Assembly: GCA_002224055.1 (NCBI GenBank)
Contig: AZLU01000017.1
Coordinates: 66,522 to 130,521 of the forward strand
Direction of reading: 5' to 3'
Origin: Pezizomycotina sp. ARF18
Taxonomy: Eukaryota; Ascomycota
DNA length: 64,000 nt
Position 1 is the first letter of the stretch, and every line of letters begins with the position of its first letter. Both the position numbers and the translations under genes were made by a program. The notes below the pieces were generated by a model. It made no database searches and was not told the origin of the DNA. It was given only the letters and a program-made list of their open reading frames with translations. Of this stretch, positions 47,069-59,693 are shown in pieces.

Positions 47069-49230
47069 ATGTCAGATTCAAGCTGCTTACCGTGGGGATT
47101 ATTCTTTCTAGAAAAACGACAAAAGATCCAGCTCGCTGGACGAAGACGGGCAAAGTCGTCTGCAGCAAACAGCGTACACGGTGCGGAGGGGATTGGTTCG
47201 ACGCCTGGGAGATACGGACATCATCGGTCGAGTTCGGAATGGTCGTCTGCCTTTAACGCTTCACTCAAGAGCATCATCATCATCATCATCATCACCATAA
47301 TCAACAGAAAAAGCAACAGGAGCAACAGCAGAAGACGGGTTCGAACGTGGAACCTGCAGAGCCTAGAAGATCAATGAAGCCCAGGCAGGTCATCAACGCA
47401 CAGCTGAAGCATCAGCCGGGGACGGAGGACTCGTCACGGACGTATTCGCAAGACTTCAACCCGGTCTTCGCTTCGAGACCCATATACCAGGTCTCCAGCA
47501 CGCCCAATACGCCACCAATTGAGGTGGTGACTACCAGTCCGTTTTGTAGGGTTACACGCCATGTAAGGTCGAAAAGCACGTCTTGTACCACCGAGAGGCG
47601 TCGACCAAAGAGCATGGACAGGAGGAACACGTCTTTCGTGAAAAAGGAAGAAAGTGAAGGTTTGCTCCAACGGAACCTGTTCCGGTTCTCCCTACCCGTG
47701 AGACGACGGAAGAGACGCCGAAAACCAAACAAGTACATTGGTGTAACTTGGGACGAATTGATCGAGCGATTGCTAGCTCCCCCAAGATCAAAGTCGGACA
47801 AGAACTTTAGGGCAGTTTTCATCTGCTACTACAGGCGGTTTGCAGCACCACGGGATCTGCTGGATGCCATCCTGAAGAAATTTGAAGAATTGAACACGGA
47901 ACAGAAGAGTGAACTGCTCAGGAAGAACGACCAGTTAAGGTATTGCATGGTGCTGTTCGAATGGTATCGAATTATCCCGGTGACTTTGCGCACCCAACAA
48001 CGCAGAAAATCTTCAGAAATTTTATATCGAGCCTATCCTCTGACAGAACTTTGGCTGGCATGGCGAGAGATATGAGCAACGCCCTTTTGAGATGTACAAG
48101 AGATGAGGATGCGTCGTGGGGTAGAGTCGATCAGGACGATAATAGGCTGAGCGTTCATAGTTTCGTCTCCATAAATTCGGTAGACTATTCCAAGTTCTTC
48201 ATCAAATGTTTCGTTGAAGGACAGCCTCGATCAACCCAATTCGTCGCCTTCGTCATCACCAAACATTAGTAGTGTTGGTTTATCTGCGCAATCATCTCTA
48301 AACGACTGCATTTTCCGAACGATAGACCTTACGCCCGGGTCGAAAGAGCAATACGAAGCCTTCATGGAGATTCCAGATGAAGATATCGCTCGTGAATTAA
48401 CGAGGGTAGACTGGGAACTTTTAGCAAAATCAAGCCCGAGACTTTATCCGTCACGTCAGCTTTTCGGCCGAAGCGAAGGAGAAAGAGGAATCGTTACAAC
48501 ATATTAACAGCCTGATCAGTCATTTCAACCGCATTGCTTACTGGGTCGCCAAAATCGTACTCCTGAGATCGAAGCCACGGCACAGGGCTCGCGCGCTGGA
48601 GAAGTTTATGAATATCGCCTGGCTCCTTCGACATGACAACAACTACAACAGTCTCGGCGCGCTCATTGCCGGTATTAACGGCATTGCGGTCCACCGCCTA
48701 ACACTAACCCGAAGTCTCGTTGACGAAAAAGTTCACGTCACTTCATGAGCCTAGAGATGTTGATGGGCACGCACAAGAGCCATTTCGCCTACAGGCTGGC
48801 TTGGGAGAACACGCACGGGCCCCGCATACCTTTTATTCCACTACACAGGCGGGATCTCGTCTCGGCAGAGCAGGGCAACCGAACACTTAGAGATGGCATC
48901 ATCAACTGGCGGAAATTCGAGGTCATGGGCGAAATACTCGTGCTGATCATGCAGAGCCAAAACACACCGTACACAAACCTTACCACTAACCCCGCGACGG
49001 AAAATTGGTTAGGGACGCCTTGGTGTCTTTGAGTGATGAAGTAAGTATTCATTACTTGATAGGGAAAAAATATTTGTGATATACCGTAGTTGCTAACACG
49101 TTTCATCTTTGTTTGTTAGGAACTCATGCTTGGCTCTCAAGAGCTATACGAAAGGAGCGTCCAACTCGAATCCATCGCCGCCCAACAGGAAGGGCTTAAA
49201 TCCGCCAAGCGCAACTGGTTCAAGAGATAG
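47069..49230 (+). CDS. Ras guanine nucleotide exchange factor (REM + CDC25)
   Basis: Activates a Ras-type GTPase by releasing GDP. ATG at 47069 (MSDSSCLPWG) is a possible local start; alternatively this continues the GTPase-like part upstream. SSSLDEDGQSRLQQTAYTVR (47130) leads into the REM domain: YIGVTWDELIERLLAPPRSK (47735), RAVFICYYRRFAAPRDLLDA, LFEWYR and FAHPTTQKIFRNFISSL (48010). The CDC25 domain reads ARELTRVDWELLAK (48390), INSLISHFNRIAYWVAKIVL (48510), ALEKFMNIAWLLRHDNNYNS (48600), SLGALIAGINGIAVHRL, IPFIPLHRRDLVSAEQGN (48830) and INWRKFEVMGEILVLIMQSQ. The helical hairpin with NYNSLGALIAGI is diagnostic. The last intron is 49041-49119 with branch site TGCTAAC; the final exon is ELMLGSQELYERSVQLES to NWFKR. 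Frame changes occur in both domains. Confidence 0.88.
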
Positions 49231-50839
49231 AGTCTCTCTACTCGACGTCGTTTATCCAAATTTCTCTCTTATCCTTTCTCGTTACCGTTACATCTGACTT
49301 GGCGTGGTGCATCTCGTTTCGGAATGTTTGATTGTTTTTCTTTTTGTGTTTTCGACCAATTCCAACCTTTCTACCTATGCCACAAATCTTCCTGACTTCT
49401 AGAAAACCTATACATCGGATATACTGGCATGTATTGCACTCGCATCTGAGCGGCTTCCCATTGTTTACTTTTTACCTAGCGTCACATCCTCCCGTCATTC
49501 TTTTGGTCTTTCTCATTTCCTTGAGTGATATTTCATCTTCTACCATCTCATCTTCTATCCCTTACAAGTCCATAACTTTTTTCTTTTTTTTTTTCTCTCA
49601 AATTTGGGGCGCTTTTTGAGGTTATTGTCCAACTCCCTACCTAAATTTCATATCTGCGAGCGTTTTATATCTGGCTACGGCCCCGCTCTTTACACATATA
49701 TATATATATATTTTCCGTTTTTGTTCTCTTTTCAGGCTTCATTGTTAGGTTCTACACATTTGGCGTTTATATGCGGTTTTTTGCTCCCTGATTTTCGTTT
49801 TTTGTTTACTTTGTACTGTGTTTTATTACCAGAATATCCTTTTTGTCTCTTGTGTGCTTTTTTTCCATATGTTACCAGGGGAAGTTTTCTATACCGGCAT
49901 TTTCCTTTTTTTTTTCTTATGTATCAAAACCAAAAAGTTATTTTTCTTAAGCACGAGGGTTTTACTATCGTATGTATCTTTAATTAAGATACCAAGCTAC
50001 CAAGCTACTTCTACCTACCTACTTACCTTTACCTGTATATTAGGGGACATTCGCATACCATTATCGCGTGGTTATTATCATCATCATTATCGTCGTTGTT
50101 GTTGTGGTTGTAAGGCGAAATTTCGCAATCGGAGAAAAATATCGTAGATATATACCATTTGTTTTTGTACATATACCATCTATACAGATACACTTTTTTT
50201 TGCGGTTGAACGAGAACTTAGCTATAGCTATATACAAGACAGCGATGTCAGATTGAATTGAAGAATTTCAAGCAATAACAAGAGAGGTCTAGGAAAGCAA
50301 ATGTAGCGAGAAGGCTTGAGATTTTGAATACAGCAGGGTAATCAGATTTTAATTAGATATGGTATATGACAATAAAGGGTTTGTTAAGATTACTATGAGT
50401 ATCGGGTATTTGTAATGATATATATTTTCTGTATTAGTATTACCGCTAGTTCAATATAGTAAGCGAAAACAGTATATATATAGAATATAATATGCAATTT
50501 TTTTCGGAAGAAACAATTGTGTATGTTCGTGCCCAGGTTGAGAAACAAGACTTAAATCAAATGCAGTCTGAAGATTGGATATACCAAAAAAAAAAAAAAA
50601 AAAGGCAATTTCGAATGGAAGCGTTCTTATTAAGGAAACAAACTAGTCTTGACTGATCTGAAGAGAGGAAAGAGACGCTTACTGAGAATGACGAATGACG
50701 AACGATGAACGACAATGATATTTCTGGGGCGCTCTAAGGTATCATTCAAAAAAGAGGAAACAAAAGAATTTCCAAAATGTGCAACACCAAAAAGAAGTAG
50801 TATTTTTTTTTTTTAAAAAAAAGAGAAAACAGTGATTGA
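49231..50839. other. Convergent intergenic stretch
   Basis: Between the 3' ends of the RasGEF (+) and HECT (-) genes. AT-rich; short TA repeat near 49696-49711 and an A18 run near 50586. No recognisable gene. Confidence 0.5.
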
Positions 50840-53800
50840 TCACTTCAAACCGAACCCCTCGCTCTCCTCCACAGCCCTCCACAGCTTCTCGGCAGCTCCT
50901 CCTCAGACCGATACTCGTACAAAACAAGCCTATTAAGCACGTCCTCGCGATCGGGTACCGCCTCGTATCGTTCCCGCCGTTCTCGACCTCAATTACGACG
51001 TGCTGGACGCCCAGCGCGGTATCCTGTCCGACGCCGTGATAAACCTCAGCAGAGCTCTCTGCCTCTCCGTCGACGCCCTCCCCGAACTGCTTCCAGAACC
51101 AAGCACGACTTGATCATCTATAGACGGGTCCAGGCAGTGGAACCGGCTGTACTTCGCCACGGCGCGCAGGCCCTCAACGTCGACGCCTTCGTCGGAGCCC
51201 CGTACGAGGTTTTCGATCTCCTGCGGTCGAAGAGGTCTAAAGAATACTCCGGAGTACTTCGATGAAGCCGCGCCGGAAGGGTCGAATTGCTTTTTGACGG
51301 CGACATCGATGACGTAGTTGATGTACAGCTGTACGTATTCTTTCCTGTTGTCATTCGTAACTAATCCATAATCATATTATGTCAGCATTTGTGATAAAAG
51401 ACTAGCACGCAAAAAAAAAGAGGTGTCATACCAGGCCGGTTCTCGCCGCCGTGCAAAGTGGGACGTGATCAAACTTGCCGTACGCCTCAGTATCGATACT
51501 GAAACATAGGCCAAAGGCGGACTCGACGTCGCCGTCGTATTGGAGGAGCATCTTCAGACCTTTCGCGAGGGAAGGTTTGATACTGCCAAATCGTCAACGA
51601 ATGCGGCGCCGTGGTCGCGGGGGAGTGCAGACCAGATTTAGAGAGCAGCCGTTCTTCATGTTAGGCGCCAGGAGCTTCTTGAACACGACGGGCGGCAAGC
51701 TATGTCTAAAATTATCGAGTTATAGATCGCTAGCCCCAGGAGGACTCCAATGTCGAAGTACAGCTCGGAGGAATCGAGAGAGCTCGGATTGAAGTAGCAG
51801 TAACGAGACTCTTCATCGTAGATGAATATACCTGCCCAAGAAATTAGAAACATAAACTATGGAGAATATTACAAGACGCTTATAAGGAAACCCTTACCGT
51901 TATCAGGATTAAACAATTCTCGTATGATGAGGAGAAACCACTCTTTCCTTTAGAAACCGTTAGCCATGATGTACTTTTCAACCAATCATCGGGAATGAAT
52001 TAAAACAGTTTCTGAGCTTACCTGATACCTCCTGCATCAATACCCTCTTCGTTCATGAACTGAACCTGAGCTGTTTCTTCAAGTTTGCGCCCGAATCTAT
52101 GCCAATGTTTTCTTTGACGGCTTTCAAACTATCCTCGGCGAGACATTCCTCCTGACTTTGAGCGTAAGATAAGGATCCGACCTCCTTCCGCCGATAGAAT
52201 TAAAGAACGCGTCGTGTATTGCCCTTTTCATTTGCCGCTGGGCGTCGTATTCCAAAATTTGAGTCTTGGTGCCAAGCGTGAACATGAAACTATATTGGCA
52301 AAAGGTAAATCGGTGGAACCGCTCTCCAAAGCTCGAAGTCCGATTTGAAGGAGATCATATCAACCTTAAGGAAACAGTCAGCGTCTCGTTGAAATTAAAA
52401 GGCATCAATGCTTTCTTATTCCTCTTTAATTGCCCCCGGACATGGGTAAAGTGCGGCGAGCTTATTTTAGACCTACCATGCTATTATAGAATTCATCCAG
52501 CGGGATTATCAGACCCTGTCTGCCGCCTTTCTCTCCGAGAGATGATGCGGGTTCTCGATGGAGGCGGATAGATCATCTTTCCTCGCCAGTTCGCCTCTGC
52601 GCCCGCAGCTCCGCCCATTTTATTGGCATGATACAAAAGTGACATACACCTCGCCGCAGCCCGAATCTGCCAATCGTCCTTATACGTGGAAGTATTGAGC
52701 ACGCGGTCGGGTTGTTCTCCCTCTCGAGATGCCTCGAAAGCGGTACGTGATGAAGCGGTTGCATATCTCGACGAGCTGCTGGAACGCTTCTCCGAGTACT
52801 CTGAAAACCACGGAACGAGAGCGTTGTGGCACTCCACACTGGCGTTTCCCAGAGGCCAAGTAGCCTCTTAATTATCACAGAATGTTGGCCAAGGCTTCGT
52901 CACTTCGGCCGCTGTGTCTGCGCGTTTCTCGACGAGTGGCCTGTCGAGCCTCGGAGGGACGGGTTTTGCTAGCATGATGAGTATAACACGCATGTCTTCC
53001 GGTTTCGGAAGCGGACGACCCGGTCGCTTAAGCAAATTCTCCGTAGCTTTCAAAAACGGCCCTTTTCAAGTGCGTCCGCGCATTGTCCACGGCTTCCACA
53101 ATCTCATCCTGAGCGGCGCTAAATGATAAGGAATCAAAACGCTCTCGTTTCCTTGCGCAACATTCTTGCCTTTGGATTTCGACTTTGGTGGGACGGAAGG
53201 TTCGTCAAACAGCCGTGTCAACTCTTCAACCCCGGCATTCGCAATCGCCGAGTAAAATGCGTCCACTTGGTCCCAATCGATATGGTGCTGAGGTCGACCG
53301 GTCTTCCGCTTAGGCTCCTGGTTCGAGGTGGTCGGCGCATCAATAACCTCGAGTTGCGAAGGTGTCTGAACGAGCTCATGAGAATCCCATTGCTAAAACT
53401 AAAGCGAATATAGTTCTTCTGCCGGCTTTAAAATACCTAGAGCGTTCCGCTCCTTGTTGACTGTCTGACCTGACACACGCAGTCCGATCATCGGGCGATT
53501 TTCTGCTTCCAGACTTGATGTGGAACAATTGCCATCGCGGGATTTCCGGCGGAGGTGGCGGGGCTCTCGCAGGGGGTGTAAGTGAATAGCTGGGTTTCGA
53601 GATGGCGATGGTGTTCGAGAAATGCTGGATGCGCAGCCCTATTGTGAGGCGAATACGACGTCTACTATTTTCTGCGATTCTGAGGGGTAGGTATCGGCAG
53701 CGATTTTGTAGCAGCGAGGGGCGACCGCCGCCGACCTTGATTATCGTCAGATACCGTTGAGATTTAAGCTCCGAAAGACTGCTTCCGTCCAGTTGTCTCT

Positions 53801-54351
53801 GCAGAAATCCCCCCACGCATTTGCGTATGATGTCTTGTAACCTCTCGACGATATAGGAGGCGGTCCTAAGTAAGAAAATAACAGTTAGCACGGACTATCT
53901 CGGCAGTTATAGAGCAGTGATGATAACATACTACTTCTATTGACGCCAACGTCAGATACCGATTGTTTGTGATTTCGCCATTGAGGTTTTGCTGTAGGGT
54001 TAGGAGGAGATCATTGGACGGTGCCGCAAATTGCACATCTAAAGGTGTGTGAGATGGTCGGCCACCGTACGAGAATATGGCATGTCATACAGCGTCCGTT
54101 TTCTATAACATAGGCTTGATTAGCAATGAAATTCGTTCTATCGTGTGCAAACTGAAACAAAACAGAAGCTAATAAACCGCCAATTGTTGCTCTTAAGCTC
54201 GCCGTATTTCCTCGGATGAAAATAGAGTTGAAAACAGTCTATTTAGTGGGCTAGAAATCCCCAGAAGTTTGACGCGCTTACCAATGTCGGCCTTTGTGCT
54301 TGTCGTTCTTCTATAGCCAGTCCGGCGAGGAATCGAAAGTCGGAGACTCAT
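50840..54351 (-). CDS. HUL4: HECT-type E3 ubiquitin ligase, Hul4/UBE3A-like
   Basis: Takes ubiquitin from an E2 on a catalytic Cys and passes it to substrate. Start near 54351 is tentative. N-terminal exons give a zinc-binding pattern GRCMTCHILVRWP then TFRCAIC (54000-54100), followed by NDLLLTLQQNLNGEITNNRY. The middle is Pro/Ser-rich; DDWQIRAAARCMSLLYHANK lies near 52670. The HECT domain begins before 51850: YCYFNPSSLDSSELYFDIGV and LLGLAIYNSIILDI, then VVFKKLLAPNM, NRKEYVQLYINYVIDVAVKK, RPLRPQEIENLVRGSDEGVD and, at the end, the TC[F]NRLVLYEYRSEEEL stretch with catalytic Cys at 50937-50939, then KLWRAVEESEGFGLK and stop at 50840. An intron is seen at 51360-51431. The order zinc pattern plus HECT fits fungal Hul4. 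Many one-base frame changes occur. Confidence 0.83.
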
Positions 54352-55378
54352 TTCGCAATATGGCTTCGAGAACCGTGATGTCCAGGGTTCGTAGTTACTC
54401 CGGGTTGGAATATCGAGTTTATCCGCGCAGGAGCTTCGGTGTTGCTGTCGGATTGCAAACCCTGCCTTGCGGTGCGAACGAGAGACTTTGGTTTCCAATG
54501 CATCTTATCGGCTCCGATGAACGAGGCATTATATCCCAGCACTTGGGAAGCTTCAAACAAAAGGCAACGCCTAATAGAACCCCAAAAACCAGATTCCAAC
54601 AATTTTGTGCTATCTATTTTTTTTTTTTTCTAGTATGATCTGGAATTTTCGGCCTGGGATGGTTCGTAAAAACGAGACGAAGTTTTGTTACTCGGTGGTC
54701 CGGCGAGTTACGGCGTTAACGTTCATTAACGGGAAGGTTTTCGCTAAAGCCAACGTGCGTCGTCAGAGGCTATAATGTCGTGTTTTGCGTGACGGGCAAC
54801 CATCAAGGAAAGGAATAGTTAGATAGATGTACGAAGACTAATATATCGCCAAGCGAAGCAAGAGACGAACTCGAGAGGAAGAGGAGGATAGAAAATTTTT
54901 CGGAGAAGGGAAGAGTCGCAATGCTTTGTTCGGTGTTTAGAGCATGCAGTCGTCCGCTCGGAGCGACGAAGAGAGGAGGACTGAGAGACCAAAAGAGCAA
55001 CCACGAGGCACTGCAGGCACTAAACTTGCAAGTTTAAAAAAAGTAACAAAGAAGATTATGAGGTGACAAGGGCTCCAACGTGATCTATTATTATAGCAAA
55101 ATGAAAAATAAAACGGACAGAGAGAGAGAATCCTGATAGATAGATAGATAGGTTAGTATTGAAGTTAGTATCGTAAGTATTTATATACGGAGGTTTTTTA
55201 TCTAATTTCGTATCTGACGATGATAGGAGAGAGAGAGAGAGAAATTCGAAGTGTCGTTTTTAGAAGGACCTGTTCTTTTTTTGTAGCCCTTGTAAATGAG
55301 TTATGGTTACTTCGTGAGTGGATTTGTTGGGACTATTGCTGCTTTTGTTCCTCTTCTCGAGTTTTTTTGTATATGTAT

Positions 55379-55419
<41 letters not shown>

Positions 55420-57942
55420 TCTCTCGGACGCTCACGCCTAATTCGATGAGTTCGCTCTCGTCTTTTCGATCCGGTCCCCTTATTATACTCTATTTCCGTT
55501 GTATTACTATATCTTTTTCAGATTGATTCCTTCTTTCAATATATCACCTTTTCCCCTTCTCCCTTATAAGCTTGTGAAGTAAAAGTAGAACGATGAAACC
55601 GTGAAATAAATTAAGTGAATACTTAATTCGTGATAGATAAATAAAACAAAGAGCCCCCCCCTTCCCGGCCACTCCGTTTATTTTTTTCTTGGGGGTGTTC
55701 AAAGTATGAGACCTAGGATATGGATGAGCGTCGGCGAAAGGATTTGGTATGCAATCCTTCTTTGGGGGAGATGAGATATTCTTATCTCGTTTTTCTTTCT
55801 TCTTATCGCCAGTGTTTTCTCCTTGTGTTTTCCAGGGGAGAGCAATGGGGTAAAAAGAATTTAAAAGAATAGAAAAGAGGGAAAGAAGGAGATTATCTGC
55901 GACGTGACAGATTGTGACGATTTGATCAGAGAATAATAAGGAAATTATTCAGAAGGAAAAAAGGATCATCAAGAGTCGTCGGTTGCAGCAAGTACTTGCG
56001 ATCTCGATGGTGACGGCGGTTTGGTGTCTCTCTCAGAGTCTCTTGTCTTGTCTCTGCCCAGACGAACACTTAAAAAGACAAAAGACAAAAATAATTTTCC
56101 CGTCTTCCCTTTCTTCCACCTACTATTTATTATTTTTAAAATCTTATTACCCCTGCGGCGGGTGTGCGTACGTTGCGCACCTAAATGGACATTAGCGTCT
56201 TAATGGGGGAGACCATTTGGGGGAGGTTGGCAGGTTTCGAAGATGGGGGAGGCTGACCGAAGCAGAGAACGTAGAGGGCGGAGAGGGGAGGACCTTGTGG
56301 GTCAGAGTTCTATTTTGGTTTTAAACTCGGTTTAACGGTAGAAGGACGGAGAAGGGGGGGGACCTTGTGGGTCAGAGTTCTATTTGGTTTAAAACTCGGT
56401 TTAGTCAAAAGGCCCCCCTGCCGTGGCCGCGTGAGGCGAGAAAAAAAAAAAAAGCTGACCCCGTCCTATCTCCACTTCTGCACCATCAGGGGCGCGCATT
56501 TTGATTGCGCCATCTGCAAAGTTCTTTTGAGATTGCCCGAAGGTAGCGACCAGCCTACGAAACCAAATAGTTGCTACTTTGCTGCGGGGCGACAGCGACG
56601 AGACGACGACACCGTTGACATGTTTCGGAGGAGGACTGAGTAATAGTAAATTGCAGGCTCGTTATTTAATCCTTTCCGTCGTCGTTTCACAGTACACCGT
56701 TTGGTATGTTAGAAAGAAAAAAAAGAATGGAAAATACAAAAAAATTAGTAGATTAAAAGGATAGATATATATAGCTGTAGGTAGTGAATGCTGTTCAAAA
56801 TATTCGAAGTAAAATATGCGAAAAGCGCTACCGCATACGCTCGTACTGCGGAGAACCGACTTTGTTGCATTTAGCAAGACCAAAACGCTACTTCGAAACA
56901 CGAGGGTAGTTTAAAAGAAGAAACAGTCCAGTAAGTGAAATCATGTTATTACTAGAAGCGTTAATTGCTGCTCGGATTTACTCCCTTCTTTATTAACGCC
57001 AATACCTTTACCAAATCAATACCGACGAATCGCTTTCTTACTCAATGCTTAGAGCTTGAAGGATTCAAGGCACCGACAGAGACATATCGACCGTATAGGC
57101 GATAAGAAAAGTAACTATAAGAGTGGAGATACGATATACAAAGGTTCTCGGTTACGATTTGATGCTTGTCATGGGAGAAATCGAGAGACAGGAATGATAA
57201 TACTAGCCAGAGTAAGTCAGTGGGAGAGATTCGTTGAAACTTGAATGTGATAAAACTATTTTACGAGCAGTTTTGTTTGTCGTGAAATAATAATAATTTA
57301 AAGAAATGTCTGATCGGTCGATCGATCGTGATCGCAAATAATATTTATTTCACACGAACTATCGTATGCCACCACGAAAAACCTGAGAGCAAAAAAAAGG
57401 AGCTACATTATCTGCAAGTACTGTTACTACGAGCTAAAGCCGAAATAATCTTCTGAAGAAAATTGATATCATGTACTTTGATATTGTTACCTGTGAGGTC
57501 AAATATTTTTGTGAACAACTATGGGGAATTTGAACGATGTATAGCGAACGCTATATTTTTTTTTTTTTTTTTAATTTTTTTTTGGCTATTGGTCATCGTG
57601 TTCTAGTTTCACGTAACTTCATTTTGGAGATTGTAGCTTTCGCTCAGGCTGAGAAGATGAAAGAGATTATTCTTCGTTCATTAATCATAAGAAATGACTT
57701 TGGAAAAAAGGAGCCGCGAATTATTATCGACAGAAATGATCGATAAGGAAAGCATTCCATATTCATAGTCATGTGAGAAAGAAAGAGGAAAAAATCGATA
57801 TGAAACACCCCAATGAAGTTTTGAGAAAGAAAAATACAAATCCATTAAACAAAAAGGAACCCAATTGCAGTAAGAAATCCGCATAAGTAAAAAACCGATG
57901 AAATAAAAGAACCAGATAAACGAAAACACATTTCAACAACCG
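54352..57942. other. Intergenic stretch of 3.6 kb
   Basis: Includes the promoter side of the HECT gene and the 3' side of eL15. No protein is recognised. Simple sequence includes GATA units near 55136-55151 and a 32-base T run at 55386-55417. The duplication at 56279-56404 is listed separately. Confidence 0.45.
56279..56404. repeat. Two direct copies of about 56 bases
   Basis: Copies start at 56279 and 56347 and share CGGAGA, GGACCTTGTGGGTCAGAG and AAACTCGGTTTA. They differ by indels in G, T and A runs. Confidence 0.8.
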
Positions 57943-58756
57943 TTAATGCCTGTACCTCCAGAGGGACAGGGTATTGTGCGTTCCAGTCTTTCTGCGTCCG
58001 GCGTGCGTGTGGTTGTACCTGTGGCCTTTGTTGATACCCCTGCTCTTCTTGCCGGTGGCGGTGAGGCCGCGGGACTCGCGGTGCTTGTGGACGGGGTTGA
58101 CGATCCAGTTGATGCGGGCGTCGCGGCGGATGGCCTTGTGCTGCGGGTCGACGAGGATGACCTCGAAGTACTTGTAAGTCCTACAAAAAAAAAGAACAAG
58201 CAAACATGTCAGCATCTGAAAATTTCCAGCTACAAAGGGAACTTTTGCAAAAAGAAGGACACTTTATATAAAGGCGGAAGGAAATAGAGACGTACGAATC
58301 CTGGTTAACCCAGTACGAGTTCAAGACGCGGAGGTTGGCGCAGCGACGGCCGACACGTTCCTCGGCGGTGGAGCGGTGGGAGCGCTGGTACTTGAGCTGG
58401 TTGACACCCTGGTTGGTCGCTTGCGTAGGTGGCACCCTTGGGGACGGGCCTCTTGCGACCACCGCGGCGGACGCGGATGCGGTAGATGACGTAACCCTGC
58501 TTAGCCTTGTAACCGAGGCGGCGGCCTTGTCGGCGGGAAGGGCGGGAAGCACGGTGGCAGACCGCTATAATGAACCGAGAAGAGGCATTTGGTCAGCTTT
58601 CAATTCCTATGTCTTTATAAAAAAAGATGCAACGAAGAGAAAGCGTAATATTAAGTACCAAGTGCGGTAGTGCCAGCACCTCACGCGGAGGAGGAACTGG
58701 AGGACATCGGACTGTTTCCTCTTCTGGAGTTCTTCGACGTATTTTAGGGCACCCAT
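57943..58756 (-). CDS. RPL15: 60S ribosomal protein eL15
   Basis: Structural protein of the large ribosomal subunit. Exon 1 starts [20 protein letters not shown] at 58756 and ends RVRCWHYR; intron 58565-58658; exon 2 reads [60 protein letters not shown] and [14 protein letters not shown]; intron 58181-58295 (gtacgt to gtag); exon 3 reads [40 protein letters not shown] and ends SLWRYRH. Length of about 203 residues fits the family. The ATG follows directly on a 3' splice-like ATTACAG, so a leader intron with a non-coding first exon is likely. Frame breaks appear at the first exon joint, near 58430 and near the C terminus. Confidence 0.93.
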
Positions 58757-59300
58757 CTGTAATTTGTTTCGAACGTTAGCCAAAAATGTCCTGCTCCACA
58801 ACAACGTATTCTCTCGAATTGAATACAATAACTCTTCTTCTCCTAAATTCTATCGAGATGGACTTCGCGCGGTGTTGCAATACCTTTTATCGGTTTGTCG
58901 TGAAATGTCAACTACCGTTCGTTTTGTCGATTTTTCGTTGGTTGGTGATCGTTAAATTTTTCCTTCGGGTGTGGTGTTGAATAAAATTCTCCTAAGCCAA
59001 AAAAAAAGGTTTGTGTGGTTCACTAGTACAGCCATTTTTTGGGGGTAGGGCTTCAACCCTCCAAGCTCAAAACTTGGCAGATTATGTAATATCACGTGCC
59101 TTGCAGAGATTGCTTTTTTCGTTTTTCTGCTGCGAACTTTATTGGAGCTTTCAGTATTACGCTATTGGTCAGTCCGCTCATTTTTTTGAATGTCGTGATC
59201 TTCAAACGCACAGCAGCAAAACAGCGGAACAAAATTCAGACAAAGGCCTCCGCCAGCTAACAATCCCGCGAGTAATTAACAAAGAAAAACTTTTTTCACA
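58757..59300. other. Divergent promoter region of RPL15 and COA3
   Basis: About 540 bases between two divergently transcribed genes. It likely holds the first non-coding exon and leader intron of eL15 and both promoters. No separate gene is seen. Confidence 0.5.
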
Positions 59301-59693
59301 ATGCGTCCGACTCTCGCCGCAATGTCCGTGTAAGTACAAAAACGTCTCTTTCTAATACGACATAGTCTTCTGCTCAACGACGCTAACTTCGCCGAACAGT
59401 CTAAAACGGTCGTCGTACTACCGTTCAGATTACCGGCAAGGCCCAGTCTCATTCGAGCTCGGAAGGAGTACCTCGTCAAGAAGCGCTCACAGGTTTTGGG
59501 ATTGTAGCGTTCACGGCGGTGTTTGTATGACGACACATACCCCCACATCTAGCTCTACTTGATTGATCGCTAGGGTTGCAAACTGACGTTTAGAATCGTT
59601 AATAGATGCATACACGATATGGGCAATCAAGACGGACGAGTTCGAGAAGCAGCGCTGCCGGCGACGAATACGGATGCTGGAAAATCGACATGA
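59301..59693 (+). CDS. COA3: Cytochrome c oxidase assembly factor 3
   Basis: Single-pass mitochondrial inner-membrane protein that with Cox14 binds newly made Cox1 and couples its synthesis to complex IV assembly. Exon 1 (59301-59329) gives MRPTLAAMS before gtaagt; the intron ends at 59399 with branch GCTAAC. Exon 2 holds, in three successive frames, SSYYRSDYRQGP, then SLIRARKEYLVKK, then the membrane helix ALTGFGIVAFTAVFVY. A second intron runs from about gtatga (59526) to taatag (59610). The last exon reads YTIWAIKTDEFEK. This order (YYxxxxRQGP, RARxxYLVK, LTG membrane helix, YTIxAIxxDEFE) is the fungal COA3 pattern. The end is either 59693 or 59712, depending on frame. Confidence 0.72.

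Noticed and set aside
57946-58287. Plus-strand open frame of 113 codons
   Set aside because: Antisense to exon 3 of eL15.
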